DNA from: Chitinophaga oryzae
Lineage (GTDB): Bacteria; Bacteroidota; Bacteroidia; Chitinophagales; Chitinophagaceae
Assembly (NCBI RefSeq): GCF_012516375.2
Contig: NZ_CP051204.2
Location: 5,580,001 to 5,644,000 of the forward strand
Length of the DNA: 64,000 nucleotides
Direction: 5' to 3'
The notes under the pieces were generated by a model. The model did no database searches and was not told the DNA's origin. It was given only the letters and a program-made list of their open reading frames with translations. Shown here in pieces: positions 53,080 to 62,533 of the stretch. Every line of letters starts with the position of its first letter. The first letter of the stretch is position 1. Position numbers and translations under genes: made by a program.

Positions 53080-53741
53080 AGGCGGCCGCCGCCAACGAAA
53101 TACCGCTTCCAGTAAGGCTCGTTCAGATCGCTGATCATAACGCCGTTGCTGGTGGAAGCGTGTACAAATTTATCGTTATCGAGGTAGATACCTACGTGGG
53201 AGATACGTTTGTGATGGATTTTGAAGAACACCAGGTCGCCTTCTCGCAGGTCACGGCCTTTCAGGTGCTGCCTTACCTTGCTGTATAATTCTGCTGAATT
53301 GCCGGTCAGCGCAAACTGGAACACGGAACTCACCAGTGTGTTCACGAAACCGGAACAATCAATGCCCTCGCGGGTTTTACCACCCAAACGGTAAGGCGTG
53401 CCCCACCATTCTTCTATAAAATTATACAGGTCGAAATTCAACACATTTTCTACCGGCACATCCAGCAGCTGGGCATACTTGAACTGCCAGCTCTGCGCGT
53501 TCTCCAGGTTGGCGCTGGCATAGGTAATGTTTTTACCGATGCTCACGCTCTTGGTGCCGCCGGAACTACTGTGCCCGCGCGACGGTGTATTGATATGATC
53601 AATGAAAGTAATGCGGCGGGACTCAGACACCGTTGGCGTATGATCACGCTTTGCGGTACTTTTTTTGATGGTAGAACAGGAACCCAATGCCATTGCACAA
53701 ACCGATAATTTCATCCATAAATGTCCCTTTATACGCATCAT
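53076..53741 (-). CDS. NlpC/P60 family lipoprotein peptidase
   Basis: A 221-residue lipoprotein. The N-terminus has a signal with lipobox ALGSC (Cys near residue 22). The C-terminal NlpC/P60 domain has the catalytic Cys in GIDCSGFVNT, the His in HVGIYLDNDKFVHAS, and the polar third residue after it. It cleaves peptides of peptidoglycan in the periplasm, anchored by lipid. The length and motif spacing are normal. Confidence 0.93.
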   Translation of the reverse strand: MMRIKGHLWMKLSVCAMALGSCSTIKKSTAKRDHTPTVSESRRITFIDHINTPSRGHSSSGGTKSVSIGKNITYASANLENAQSWQFKYAQLLDVPVENVLNFDLYNFIEEWWGTPYRLGGKTREGIDCSGFVNTLVSSVFQFALTGNSAELYSKVRQHLKGRDLREGDLVFFKIHHKRISHVGIYLDNDKFVHASTSNGVMISDLNEPYWKRYFVGGGRL

Positions 53742-53782
53742 AGTGTCTGGTTAAAAAAATTTTGCGCTAAAATACTACAGAA

Positions 53783-53890
53783 ATTACGAATTACGAATTA
53801 CGAATTACGAATTGGTAGCTGTTTTATAAACCGGTTCGTTATTAACTGCTCCAAAAAACAACCCTCAATTCGTAATTCGTAATTCGTAAT
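53783..53890. repeat. Inverted arrays of a 7-bp repeat in front of dnaE
   Basis: ATTACGA is repeated four times in tandem at 53783-53810 and its complement TCGTAAT three times at 53870-53890. They can form a hairpin of about 25 bp around a 59-base loop. It sits between the NlpC gene start and the dnaE promoter box. Confidence 0.85.
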
Positions 53891-53898
53891 TTCTGTCG

Positions 53899-53906
53899 TA
53901 CTTTTG
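53899..53906 (+). promoter_or_regulatory. -7 promoter box upstream of dnaE
   Basis: TACTTTTG (TAnnTTTG) ending 23 bases before the ATG at 53930. Confidence 0.6.
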
Positions 53907-53929
53907 ACGCCTGACGAAACAGCTTAGAG

Positions 53930-56900
53930 ATGATCTTTTCCCACTTACACGTACACACGCAATTTTCATTACTGGATGGTGCAGCCGATATCAAATCACT
54001 GTACAAAAAAGCCATGGCCTCCAATCAGCCGGCACTGGCCATCACCGACCATGGAAATATGTTTGGTGCCTTTCAGTTCGTGGCAGAAGCATATAATAAT
54101 AAACTGAACCCCGGTGATCCCAAGGATAAAAGACTCAAAGTAAAACCCATCGTTGGCTGTGAGTTCTACCTCGTGGAAAACCGCCACAAACGTGCTTTTA
54201 CACGCGAAGAAAAGGATATCCGTTATCACCAGGTGTTGCTGGCCAAAGATGACGAAGGTTACCGTAACCTGATCAAACTCTGCTCCCTCGGCTATATGGA
54301 GGGGCTCTACGGCAAATACCCGCGTATCGACAAAGAGCTGATATTACAATACCACAAAGGCCTGATCGCCACCACCTGCTGCCTTGGCGCCTCTGTGCCC
54401 AAGACCATCCTGCGCAAGGGAGAAGAGGAAGGTGAAAAGGAATTTAAATGGTGGCTCGATATTTTCGGGGACGACTTCTACGTGGAGATGCAGCGCCATG
54501 GCATCCCCGAGCAGGACCAGGTCAACCACGTGCTGCTGAAATACGCTGCCAAGTACAACGTAAAAATCATCGCCTCCAACGACTCCCACTATGTGGACCA
54601 GGCCGATGCCAACGCACACGACATCCTGCTCTGTATCAACACCGGCGAGAAAAAAAGCACGCCTACCAATAAAGAATTTTCCGATGATGAAGCGGCGCCT
54701 AAAAACACCCGCTTCGCTTTCTATAACGATCAGTTCTATTTCAAGACCACGGAGGAAATGACCGCGCTGTTCCATGACCTCCCGCAGGCGATAGACAACA
54801 CCAACGAGATCGTGGACAAAGTACAGCTGCTGGACCTGAAGCGCGACATCCTGCTGCCCAACTTTCCCATCCCGAAAGAATTCCTTACGCAGGACCAGTA
54901 CCTACGGCACCTCACCTACGAGGGCGCCCGCACCCGGTACCGGGAAATGACCGCCGACATTGAAGAACGTATCAACTTTGAGCTGCAGGTAATCGAAAAC
55001 ATGGGTTTTGCCGGTTACTTCCTCATCGTATCGGACTTCATCAAAGCTGGGCGTGACCTGGGCGTATTCATCGGCCCCGGCCGTGGTTCCGCCGCCGGCT
55101 CTGCCGTGGCCTACTGCATCGGCATCACCAATATCGACCCCATCAAATACAACCTGCTGTTCGAACGTTTCCTTAACCCGGACCGTAAGAGCATGCCCGA
55201 TATTGATACGGACTTCGACGATGAAGGCCGTCAGAAAGTAATCGACTACGTAGTACAGAAATATGGCCGCAACCAGGTAGCGCAGATCATTACCTACGGT
55301 ACCATGGCCGCCAAAATGAGTATCAAGGACGTAGCCCGTGTAATGGACCTCCCGCTCGTGGAATCCAACTCACTGGCCAAACTGGTACCGGAAAAACCCG
55401 GCATTCAGCTGGACCGTATCTTCAACGCGCCGCTGGAAGGCGAAAAAAGCCTGGCCGACAAGGAAGGCCTCGCCGGGGAAGATATCGAAAACGTAAAACG
55501 CCTGCGCGAACTGATCAAAGGCGATGACCTCCAGGGCGAAGTGCTCCGCGAAGCCTGCGTACTGGAAGGGTCTGTACGTAACACCGGTATCCACGCGGCA
55601 GGTATCATCATCGCCCCGCAGGACCTGTACGACCTCATTCCGGTATCCACCGCCAAAGACTCAGACCTCCTCGTAACCCAGTTCGAGGGCAGCATCATCG
55701 AATCTGCCGGCGTTATCAAGATGGACTTTCTGGGGCTGAAAACCCTGACCATCATCAAAGGCGCACTGGAACTGATCCGTATGAACCACGGCGTGGAAAT
55801 TGAAATCGACAACATCCCGCTGGACGACGCCAAAACATACGAACTGTACCAGAAAGGCGAAACCAACGCCACGTTCCAGTTCGAGTCGCCCGGCATGCAG
55901 AAATATCTCCGTGAACTGAAACCGGACCGTTTCGATGACCTCATCGCAATGAACGCCTTGTACCGCCCGGGCCCGCTCGAGTATATCCCGTCCTTCATCC
56001 GCCGTAAACACGGACTGGAGCCGGTAACCTTCGACCTCCCGGACATGGAGGAACACCTGGCGGAAACCTACGGTATCTGCGTATACCAGGAACAGGTAAT
56101 GTTGCTCAGTCAGAAACTGGCCAACTTCTCCCGCGGCGACGCCGACATTCTCCGTAAAGCGATGGGTAAAAAACAAATCGCCGTACTGAACAAGATGAAG
56201 GCCCAGTTCATGGAAGGTTGCGCCACTCACGGATACGACCTGAAAGTATGCGAAAAAGTATGGACCGACTGGGAAGCCTTCGCCTCCTACGCGTTCAACA
56301 AATCGCACGCTACCTGCTACGCCTTTGTGGCCTACCAGACAGCCTACCTGAAAGCCCACTACCCTTCCGAATACATGGCGTCTGTACTGAACTGCGCCAG
56401 CAACATCGAGAAGATCACCTTCTTCATGGAAGAATGTAAACGCATGGGCATCGACGTATTACCGCCGGATGTGAACGAATCCCTGAAAGGTTTCGCGGTG
56501 AACAAACAAGGCCATATCCGTTTCGGCCTGGGCGGCCTGAAAGGCGTGGGCGAAGCTGCCGTGGAAAACCTCCTGGAAGAAAGGAAAAAAGACGGCCCCT
56601 TCAAAAATGTGTTCGACTTTATCAAACGCGTGAACCAGCGCGCTGTTAATAAAAAATCACTCGAGGCCCTGATCATGTCCGGCGCTTTCGACTGCTTCCC
56701 CGAATTCCACCGGGCGCAATATTTCCACAAGCCCGAAAACGAGCCCATGAACGGCCTCGACAGAATCGTGAAATTCGGTCAGCAGGTATCCGCAGGCTCT
56801 TCCAATATCGGCAGCCTCTTCGGCGACGCCGAAATGCCGGACGTGGAACCGCCGAAAATCCCGAACTGCGACCCATGGCCGCTGATCATGAAACTCAACA

Positions 56901-57571
56901 ACGAACGCGACATCACCGGTATCTATATCTCCGGCCACCCGCTGGACGACTACCGTTTTGAGCTGAAGCACTATCATATGAACACGGTGCAGGAACTCGT
57001 TGAGTATCAGTCAGAAATAAGCACCCCCGGCAGCAGCGGCGGCCGCTCCCGCGAACGCAACTTCCGGCTGGCGGTATATGTGACCAACGCCCAGGAAAGA
57101 ATTTCCCGCAACAACCGGCAGTTCGGTATTATGACCATCGAAGACTATTCCGGTAAATTCGAATTTGCCTTGTGGAGCGAAGACTTCATCCGGTTCGCTC
57201 CCTACCTCAAGCCCGGCCTCTGCCTGTTCATCAACGGCGGGTTTAAATCAAAGCGCTTTAATGACAACGAATACGAGTTCAAGGTAAACAGCATACAGCT
57301 GCTGCAGGAAGTGAAGAAAACTCATACCAAACAGGTGTTTCTCGCCACTTCCCCCAAACACCTGAACCGGGAAACGGTAGACTTCCTCGTGGAGAACGTA
57401 AACCGCTTCCCCGGCAGCAGTACCCTGCATATGCAGCTCGTGGACATAGACGATAATATGCAGGTGAAACTGCATACTTTCAACAAAAACATCGAGATGA
57501 ATGACGAGTTGGCACATTTCCTGCGAAAACAACCGGACCTCGATGTGTACATAGAGATAATCAATAAGTAA
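53930..57571 (+). CDS. dnaE: DNA polymerase III alpha subunit
   Basis: A 1213-residue DnaE. The N-terminal PHP domain starts FSHLHVHTQFSLLDGA, with ITDHGNMFG. The polymerase active site is visible as FIGPGRGSAAGSAVAY and the catalytic DIDTDFDDEGR. The finger domain, a helix-hairpin-helix region and a C-terminal OB fold (RLAVYVTNAQERIS, ..IMTIEDYSGKFEF) follow. It is the replicative polymerase. The length is normal for the Bacteroidota enzyme. It starts at 53930, preceded by a -7 box; trxA follows after 105 bases. Confidence 0.97.
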   Translation: MIFSHLHVHTQFSLLDGAADIKSLYKKAMASNQPALAITDHGNMFGAFQFVAEAYNNKLNPGDPKDKRLKVKPIVGCEFYLVENRHKRAFTREEKDIRYHQVLLAKDDEGYRNLIKLCSLGYMEGLYGKYPRIDKELILQYHKGLIATTCCLGASVPKTILRKGEEEGEKEFKWWLDIFGDDFYVEMQRHGIPEQDQVNHVLLKYAAKYNVKIIASNDSHYVDQADANAHDILLCINTGEKKSTPTNKEFSDDEAAPKNTRFAFYNDQFYFKTTEEMTALFHDLPQAIDNTNEIVDKVQLLDLKRDILLPNFPIPKEFLTQDQYLRHLTYEGARTRYREMTADIEERINFELQVIENMGFAGYFLIVSDFIKAGRDLGVFIGPGRGSAAGSAVAYCIGITNIDPIKYNLLFERFLNPDRKSMPDIDTDFDDEGRQKVIDYVVQKYGRNQVAQIITYGTMAAKMSIKDVARVMDLPLVESNSLAKLVPEKPGIQLDRIFNAPLEGEKSLADKEGLAGEDIENVKRLRELIKGDDLQGEVLREACVLEGSVRNTGIHAAGIIIAPQDLYDLIPVSTAKDSDLLVTQFEGSIIESAGVIKMDFLGLKTLTIIKGALELIRMNHGVEIEIDNIPLDDAKTYELYQKGETNATFQFESPGMQKYLRELKPDRFDDLIAMNALYRPGPLEYIPSFIRRKHGLEPVTFDLPDMEEHLAETYGICVYQEQVMLLSQKLANFSRGDADILRKAMGKKQIAVLNKMKAQFMEGCATHGYDLKVCEKVWTDWEAFASYAFNKSHATCYAFVAYQTAYLKAHYPSEYMASVLNCASNIEKITFFMEECKRMGIDVLPPDVNESLKGFAVNKQGHIRFGLGGLKGVGEAAVENLLEERKKDGPFKNVFDFIKRVNQRAVNKKSLEALIMSGAFDCFPEFHRAQYFHKPENEPMNGLDRIVKFGQQVSAGSSNIGSLFGDAEMPDVEPPKIPNCDPWPLIMKLNNERDITGIYISGHPLDDYRFELKHYHMNTVQELVEYQSEISTPGSSGGRSRERNFRLAVYVTNAQERISRNNRQFGIMTIEDYSGKFEFALWSEDFIRFAPYLKPGLCLFINGGFKSKRFNDNEYEFKVNSIQLLQEVKKTHTKQVFLATSPKHLNRETVDFLVENVNRFPGSSTLHMQLVDIDDNMQVKLHTFNKNIEMNDELAHFLRKQPDLDVYIEIINK

Positions 57572-57676
57572 GATGTCAAAAAAGCAGTAATTTGCACTCG
57601 GTTCAAGTTTTGATCTAATACACCCGTAAACAATCAAAAACAATCATTAATAAACACCTTTAAATTATAATATCTT

Positions 57677-57994
57677 ATGGCTTTAGAATTCACAGATGCG
57701 AACTTTCAGACGGAAGTGCTGAATTCCGATAAACTGACTGTAGTTGACTTTTGGGCAGAATGGTGCGGTCCCTGCCGTGCTATCGGTCCGGTTATCGAGG
57801 AACTGTCTAAAGACTATGCCGGTAAAGTAAACATCGGTAAAGTGAACGTAGACGTGAACCCGCAGATCTCTATCGACTACGGTATCACCAGCATTCCTGC
57901 TATCCTTTTCATCAAAGGTGGCCAGGTAGTTGACAAACAGGTAGGTGCAGTACCTAAGGCTGTTCTGGAGAAAAAAATACAGGCCAACCTGTAA
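57677..57994 (+). CDS. trxA: Thioredoxin
   Basis: A 105-residue thioredoxin. The active site WCGPC is at about residues 30-34 in [20 protein letters not shown], and the cis-proline is in [10 protein letters not shown]. It is a cytoplasmic protein that reduces disulfides of ribonucleotide reductase, methionine sulfoxide reductase and others. The length is normal. It has its own terminator. Confidence 0.96.
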   Translation: MALEFTDANFQTEVLNSDKLTVVDFWAEWCGPCRAIGPVIEELSKDYAGKVNIGKVNVDVNPQISIDYGITSIPAILFIKGGQVVDKQVGAVPKAVLEKKIQANL

Positions 57995-58023
57995 TGATAT
58001 AAACGAAACTGAGTGATGAAGAG

Positions 58024-58052
58024 GCCCTTCCGTTCGACGGAAGGGCTTTTTT
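58024..58052 (+). terminator. Terminator after trxA
   Basis: GCCCTTCCGT-TCG-ACGGAAGGGC followed by six T. Confidence 0.92.
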
Positions 58053-58157
58053 ATGTCCTGCCGCCCCCACTGTAGAAAAATTCCGGTTCTGCTCCGTATA
58101 TTACACCATCATCAAAGCCCGAAAAACCATCTGATTCATCTCTAATAACAACCATCT

Positions 58158-60299
58158 TTGCGCCACTATTTTATTATCCTGTTTACCTTACTTTACAGCG
58201 TGGCCGCCACCGGTCAGCGCAAATGCGGCACCGCCGTTGCCCTGCAGCAGCGCGTGCTCCAACATCCTTCTCTTCAACAAGTGATCGATAACAATGAAAA
58301 GAAAATGCAGCTATGGCAGCAGCGCCGCATGATGCGGGTGCAAACCGAGGCCGTGCCGCAAAACGTCACTATCCCCGTGGTGGTCCATATCGTACTGGAC
58401 AACCCCGACCTCGTCACCGACGCCCAGGTGCTGTCACAGATAGCGGTGCTGAACCAGGACTATAACGCCGCCAACCCAGATATCAGCCAGGTGCCGTCTG
58501 TATGGCAGCCGGTCACCGGTAATGCCCGCATCAGTTTCTGCCTGGCGCAGCGTACCCCTGGCGACGAGCCCACCACAGGCATCGTCCGCGTTAAAACCAC
58601 CGCAGGCCGCAGCTTCGATATCAGCGGCGGCGCCCCCGACGCGAAATACGCGCAATACGGCGGCTCCGACGCCTGGGATACCCGCAAATACCTCAATATC
58701 TGGGTTACCCGCCTTTCCGGCAACTACCTCGGCGTGGCCGCCCCTCCCGGCGTAGGCTACCCGGTGGAACAGGAAGGCGTGGTAGTGCTCTACACCGCTT
58801 TTGGCACCACCGGCAGCGTAGGCCGCATCTATAACCTGGGCCGCACCACCACGCACGAGATAGGCCATTACTTTGGGCTGAGACATATCTGGGCCGACGA
58901 CAGCGGCGGCTGCGCCGCAGACGATGGCATCTCCGATACGCCCCCGCAGGGCGATAACACCTACGGGTGCCCCGCTTTTCCCCGGACGGACAACTGCAGC
59001 CCTAATTTCCCGGGCATTATGTTCATGAACTATATGGACTATACCGACGATGCCTGCATGCACCTTTTCACCGCCGGGCAGACAGGCCGCATACGCGATG
59101 TGCTGGAAAATACCGTCAGCTCCCTGATGTCGTCCAACGGCTGCACCCCTGTGGTGCTGCCGGCAAACGATGCCGCCCTCACCGCCGTCACCGGCGCAGA
59201 CGGCAAACGCTGTGATAACCGTATTTTGCCGCAGGTGACCCTGCGCAACAAAGGTACCCTCCCCCTTACATCGGTACGTATCCTCTACCGCCTCAATAAT
59301 GGCGCCCTCGTGAACTACAACTGGCAGGGCAACCTGTCCAGCCTGCAAAGCACCAACGTTCCCCTGCCGGCTTCACAGGTAACAACAGGCGTCTATAACC
59401 TCCAGGCCTATACGCAGTCGCCCAACGGCCAACCGGACGCCAATGTGGCCAACGACACCACCACCAGCCGCTTTCACTTCGATGCGGAAGTACAGCTGCC
59501 CTTTGAAGAAGGTTTTGAGCAGGACAGCTTCCCGCCGCCGGGATGGGACCTGTACAATCCCGACCGCAGCTTCACCTGGGAGCGCGACCGCAACGTCGGG
59601 CATAACAGCCAGGCTTCTGCACTGGTACGCAACAAAGGCTATAATGTCAACGACCAGACAGACGACCTGCTCACCCCCGTGATCGATCCGCAGGGGCATG
59701 ACTCCATTTTCCTTTTCTTCGACGTAGCCGCAGCCGTGTACTCTAATCCCGATATGACCGGCAACGTCTGGGACACGCTACAGGTGCTGGTCACCAAAGA
59801 CTGCCGCCAGACTGCGGCCATAGCCTACGCCAAATGGGGCAAAAACCTTATTACCCGGCCTACCCCCGTGTTGGATGAGTTCATCCCTTCCAATAACGAA
59901 TGGCGCCGGGATTCGGTCGATCTGACAGCCCTGGCGGGAAAAGACAAGTTCCAGGTGGCCTTCCGGAACATTTCAAATGCAGAGAATAACATATATATAG
60001 ACAATATCCGGATCGTCACCAAAGACATCAACCCGGAGCTGCGCCAGGCCGGCGTACTGGTACATCCCAACCCCACTGACGGACTGGTATGGATCAGCTT
60101 TTATGAGCGGCCGGCCGACCTGCAGCAGGTAAACCTGTACAACGCCGCCGGACAGCTGGTTCGTTCCCAGCCAGGCAACGCCATCGGCGCCAACAACCGG
60201 ATGACCTTTAATTTGGTAAATGAGCCAAATGGTGTTTATTTTGTAAAATTAATTTACAGGAACAGGGCCAACACCATTAAATTAATGAAAGTAAGATGA
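58158..60299 (+). CDS. Secreted M43-type metalloprotease with type IX sorting domain
   Basis: A 713-residue protein. The frame starts at a TTG at 58158, because an in-frame stop lies just upstream and no ATG is available; RHYFIILFTLLYSVAATGQ is a signal peptide. The pappalysin-type zinc motif is HEIGHYFGLRH (near residues 232-242), with the Met-turn NYMDYTDDACM. Two further domains follow: a CARDB-like region (TAVTGADGKRC to about residue 430) and a jelly-roll-like MAM region. The C-terminus VHPNPTDGLVWISF...LVNEPNGVYFVKLIY is a Por secretion-system sorting domain, so the protease is exported through T9SS. It overlaps the start of mqnE by four bases. Confidence 0.92.
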   Translation: MRHYFIILFTLLYSVAATGQRKCGTAVALQQRVLQHPSLQQVIDNNEKKMQLWQQRRMMRVQTEAVPQNVTIPVVVHIVLDNPDLVTDAQVLSQIAVLNQDYNAANPDISQVPSVWQPVTGNARISFCLAQRTPGDEPTTGIVRVKTTAGRSFDISGGAPDAKYAQYGGSDAWDTRKYLNIWVTRLSGNYLGVAAPPGVGYPVEQEGVVVLYTAFGTTGSVGRIYNLGRTTTHEIGHYFGLRHIWADDSGGCAADDGISDTPPQGDNTYGCPAFPRTDNCSPNFPGIMFMNYMDYTDDACMHLFTAGQTGRIRDVLENTVSSLMSSNGCTPVVLPANDAALTAVTGADGKRCDNRILPQVTLRNKGTLPLTSVRILYRLNNGALVNYNWQGNLSSLQSTNVPLPASQVTTGVYNLQAYTQSPNGQPDANVANDTTTSRFHFDAEVQLPFEEGFEQDSFPPPGWDLYNPDRSFTWERDRNVGHNSQASALVRNKGYNVNDQTDDLLTPVIDPQGHDSIFLFFDVAAAVYSNPDMTGNVWDTLQVLVTKDCRQTAAIAYAKWGKNLITRPTPVLDEFIPSNNEWRRDSVDLTALAGKDKFQVAFRNISNAENNIYIDNIRIVTKDINPELRQAGVLVHPNPTDGLVWISFYERPADLQQVNLYNAAGQLVRSQPGNAIGANNRMTFNLVNEPNGVYFVKLIYRNRANTIKLMKVR

Positions 60300-61480
60300 C
60301 GATGAGACAAGATTATCCGGCAGTTCAGACACTTCTTCAGCAACCTTCTCTGGATACTGACCTGAAGAACATTGCAGAAAAAATCCTGCGCCAGGAAAGA
60401 ATTACGCCCGCAGAAGGGCTGACTTTATTTGAGAAAGGCGACGTTGGTTTCTTAGGCGCACTGGCCAACCATGTGCGGGAACGTATGCACGGCGATAAGA
60501 CTTACTTCAACCGTAATTTTCATATTGAGCCTACCAACGTATGTGTTTTCACCTGTCACTTCTGCTCCTACTCCCGGTTGTATAAAAACCGCGAAGAGGG
60601 CTGGGAACTGAGCATCGACCAGATGCTGGATATCGTGAAAAGCTACGACGGCCAGCCTGTTACGGAAGTCCATATTGTAGGCGGCGTACATCCCAAGATG
60701 CAGCTGGACTTTTTCGTGGAACTGATCCAAAAAATCAAGGCGCATCGCCCAGATCTCCATATCAAAGGATTTACGGCTGTAGAGCTGGACTATATGTTCC
60801 GCAAAGCCAAAGTAAGCGTAGACGAAGGGATGCGCATCCTCAACGAAGCCGGCCTGCAATCCATGCCGGGCGGCGGTGCGGAAATCTTCCATCCCGACGT
60901 ACGCGCCAAAATATGCCATGACAAAGTAGATGCGGACGGCTGGCTCGCTATTCACCGGGCGGCGCACAACCGCGGCATGGTCACCAACGCCACTATGCTG
61001 TACGGCCATATCGAAACCTACGAGCACCGCATTGACCATATGGAACGTTTACGGCAGCTGCAGGACGAAACACACGGCTTCAATACCTTCATCCCGCTGA
61101 AGTTCAGGAACAAAGGCAACGACATGTCCGATATTCCGGAATCTTCCATCGTGGAAGACCTGAAGCTGTACGCAGTGGCCCGTTTGTATATGGACAACTT
61201 CCCGCATATCAAAGCCTACTGGCCGATGCTGGGAAGAAATACCGCGCAGCTGACGCTTTCCTTCGGGGTAAATGACCTGGACGGTACCATCGACGATACC
61301 ACCAAGATCTACAGCATGGCCGGCGCGGAGGAACAGAATCCTTCCATGAACACCGCCCAGCTGGCCCACCTGATCAAACAGGCAGGCAGAAGGCCCGTTG
61401 AACGCGATACCGTGTACAATGAAATAAAAGATTATACTGACGTGGTTTTCTCTGACGAGGAACTGCTCGTGACTAAATAA
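60296..61480 (+). CDS. mqnE: Aminodeoxyfutalosine synthase (menaquinone, futalosine pathway)
   Basis: A 394-residue radical SAM enzyme. The cluster cysteines are C83, C87 and C90 in HIEPTNVCVFTCHFCSYSR, with VGGVHPKMQLDF and QSMPGGGAEIFHPDVR further on. This pattern fits MqnE, which joins 3-[(1-carboxyvinyl)oxy]benzoate and SAM; MqnC is the related alternative. An alternative ATG lies six bases in. Its start overlaps the stop of the protease gene. Confidence 0.9.
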   Translation: MTMRQDYPAVQTLLQQPSLDTDLKNIAEKILRQERITPAEGLTLFEKGDVGFLGALANHVRERMHGDKTYFNRNFHIEPTNVCVFTCHFCSYSRLYKNREEGWELSIDQMLDIVKSYDGQPVTEVHIVGGVHPKMQLDFFVELIQKIKAHRPDLHIKGFTAVELDYMFRKAKVSVDEGMRILNEAGLQSMPGGGAEIFHPDVRAKICHDKVDADGWLAIHRAAHNRGMVTNATMLYGHIETYEHRIDHMERLRQLQDETHGFNTFIPLKFRNKGNDMSDIPESSIVEDLKLYAVARLYMDNFPHIKAYWPMLGRNTAQLTLSFGVNDLDGTIDDTTKIYSMAGAEEQNPSMNTAQLAHLIKQAGRRPVERDTVYNEIKDYTDVVFSDEELLVTK

Positions 61481-61487
61481 CATCCTT

Positions 61488-62030
61488 ATGCAGCTACCGT
61501 TCAAATACCTGTTGATAGCCGCCCTGTACGTGTCCGGCTGTAACAACAATACCGGCAAAAACAACAGCGCCGCCACCACAGAAACCGGTACCGGCACTAC
61601 CGCCGGCACGGAATCTCCGGCCCCGGTCACCGCCAACGGCAGCGAATTCAGAAAAGACGCGTCGCTCGCATTCCTGTCCAAAAGCAAGGCGGACACCATC
61701 CGTAAAATCGATATCCAGCTGGCACAAACCGATCAGCAGCGGGAAGACGGGCTGATGTACCGTAAATCCATGACCGATGACCAGGGCATGCTGTTTATCT
61801 TCCCGGACATGGAAGAGCGCTCTTTCTGGATGAAAAACACCTACATCTCCCTCGATATCATCTACCTGGATGATAAACTGGAAATCGTGTCCATCCAGAA
61901 ATATGCAACGCCCTTGTCAGAACAAAGCCTCCCCTCCTTCAAAAAAGCACAATACGTGCTCGAAGTCAACGGTGGGTTCTGCGACAAATACCACATCAAC
62001 TACGGCGACCACGTGGTCTACCACAAATAG
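61488..62030 (+). CDS. DUF192 family lipoprotein
   Basis: A 180-residue lipoprotein. Signal and lipobox: KYLLIAALYVSGC, Cys near residue 18. A low-complexity linker rich in Thr, Gly and Ala follows, then a DUF192 domain (QREDGLMYRKSMTDDQGMLF, FWMKNTYISLDIIYLD, VLEVNGGFCDKYHI). DUF192 proteins are small periplasmic or secreted proteins of unknown activity. It follows mqnE after 7 bases and ends before a strong terminator. Confidence 0.92.
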   Translation: MQLPFKYLLIAALYVSGCNNNTGKNNSAATTETGTGTTAGTESPAPVTANGSEFRKDASLAFLSKSKADTIRKIDIQLAQTDQQREDGLMYRKSMTDDQGMLFIFPDMEERSFWMKNTYISLDIIYLDDKLEIVSIQKYATPLSEQSLPSFKKAQYVLEVNGGFCDKYHINYGDHVVYHK

Positions 62031-62080
62031 CCCAATCACAAAATCTCCAAATAACTAAATATCTAAATGACTAAATGAAG

Positions 62081-62109
62081 AAGCCCCGGCAGACGCCGGG
62101 GCTTTTTTT
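62081..62109. terminator. Terminator after the DUF192 gene
   Basis: AAGCCCCGGC-AGA-CGCCGGGGCTT followed by T5 or more; an 11-bp stem. Confidence 0.92.
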
Positions 62110-62152
62110 GCTTTGATACATATTTGATCGCTAACATTATAGCCTTTAAAGA

Positions 62153-62518
62153 CTATCCTTCATTGACCACCCGCAGGATATGCAGCTGGGTTTTGCCCGC
62201 AGGCACCTCCCAGTCGATGGTGTCGCCGGCGCTGTAGCCCAGCAGGGCCGTACCTATCGGCGAAAGGATAGAGAGTTTCCCCAGTTGAATGTTGCTGGCC
62301 GCAGGCAATACCAACTGCACTTCCCGTACAGCGCCGCTGCGTTCATCCCTGAACTGCAGCGTGGAATTGACCTGTACCACATCATCGGGTACTTTTGTCT
62401 TACGGATCACCGCCCTGTCCAGCTCCTCTTTCAGTTTGGCTGTGCCGGGAGCGTGGTAACAAAGCGTTTTCAGGATGTCGTAATCATGTTGGGACACGAT
62501 AATCTGTTTCTTTTTCAT
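62153..62518 (-). CDS. GreA/GreB-type (Rnk-like) transcription elongation factor
   Basis: A 121-residue protein with only the C-terminal GreA/GreB FKBP-like domain and a short N-terminal helix, without the long coiled coil. VNSTLQFRDERSGAVREVQLV and ILSPIGTALLGYSAGDTIDW are conserved in this domain. It resembles Rnk, which binds RNA polymerase without cleavage activity. It lies 15 bases downstream of the GltB-like gene and is probably co-transcribed with it. Confidence 0.85.
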   Translation of the reverse strand: MKKKQIIVSQHDYDILKTLCYHAPGTAKLKEELDRAVIRKTKVPDDVVQVNSTLQFRDERSGAVREVQLVLPAASNIQLGKLSILSPIGTALLGYSAGDTIDWEVPAGKTQLHILRVVNEG

Positions 62519-62533
62519 GAAAACAGGTTTTAA

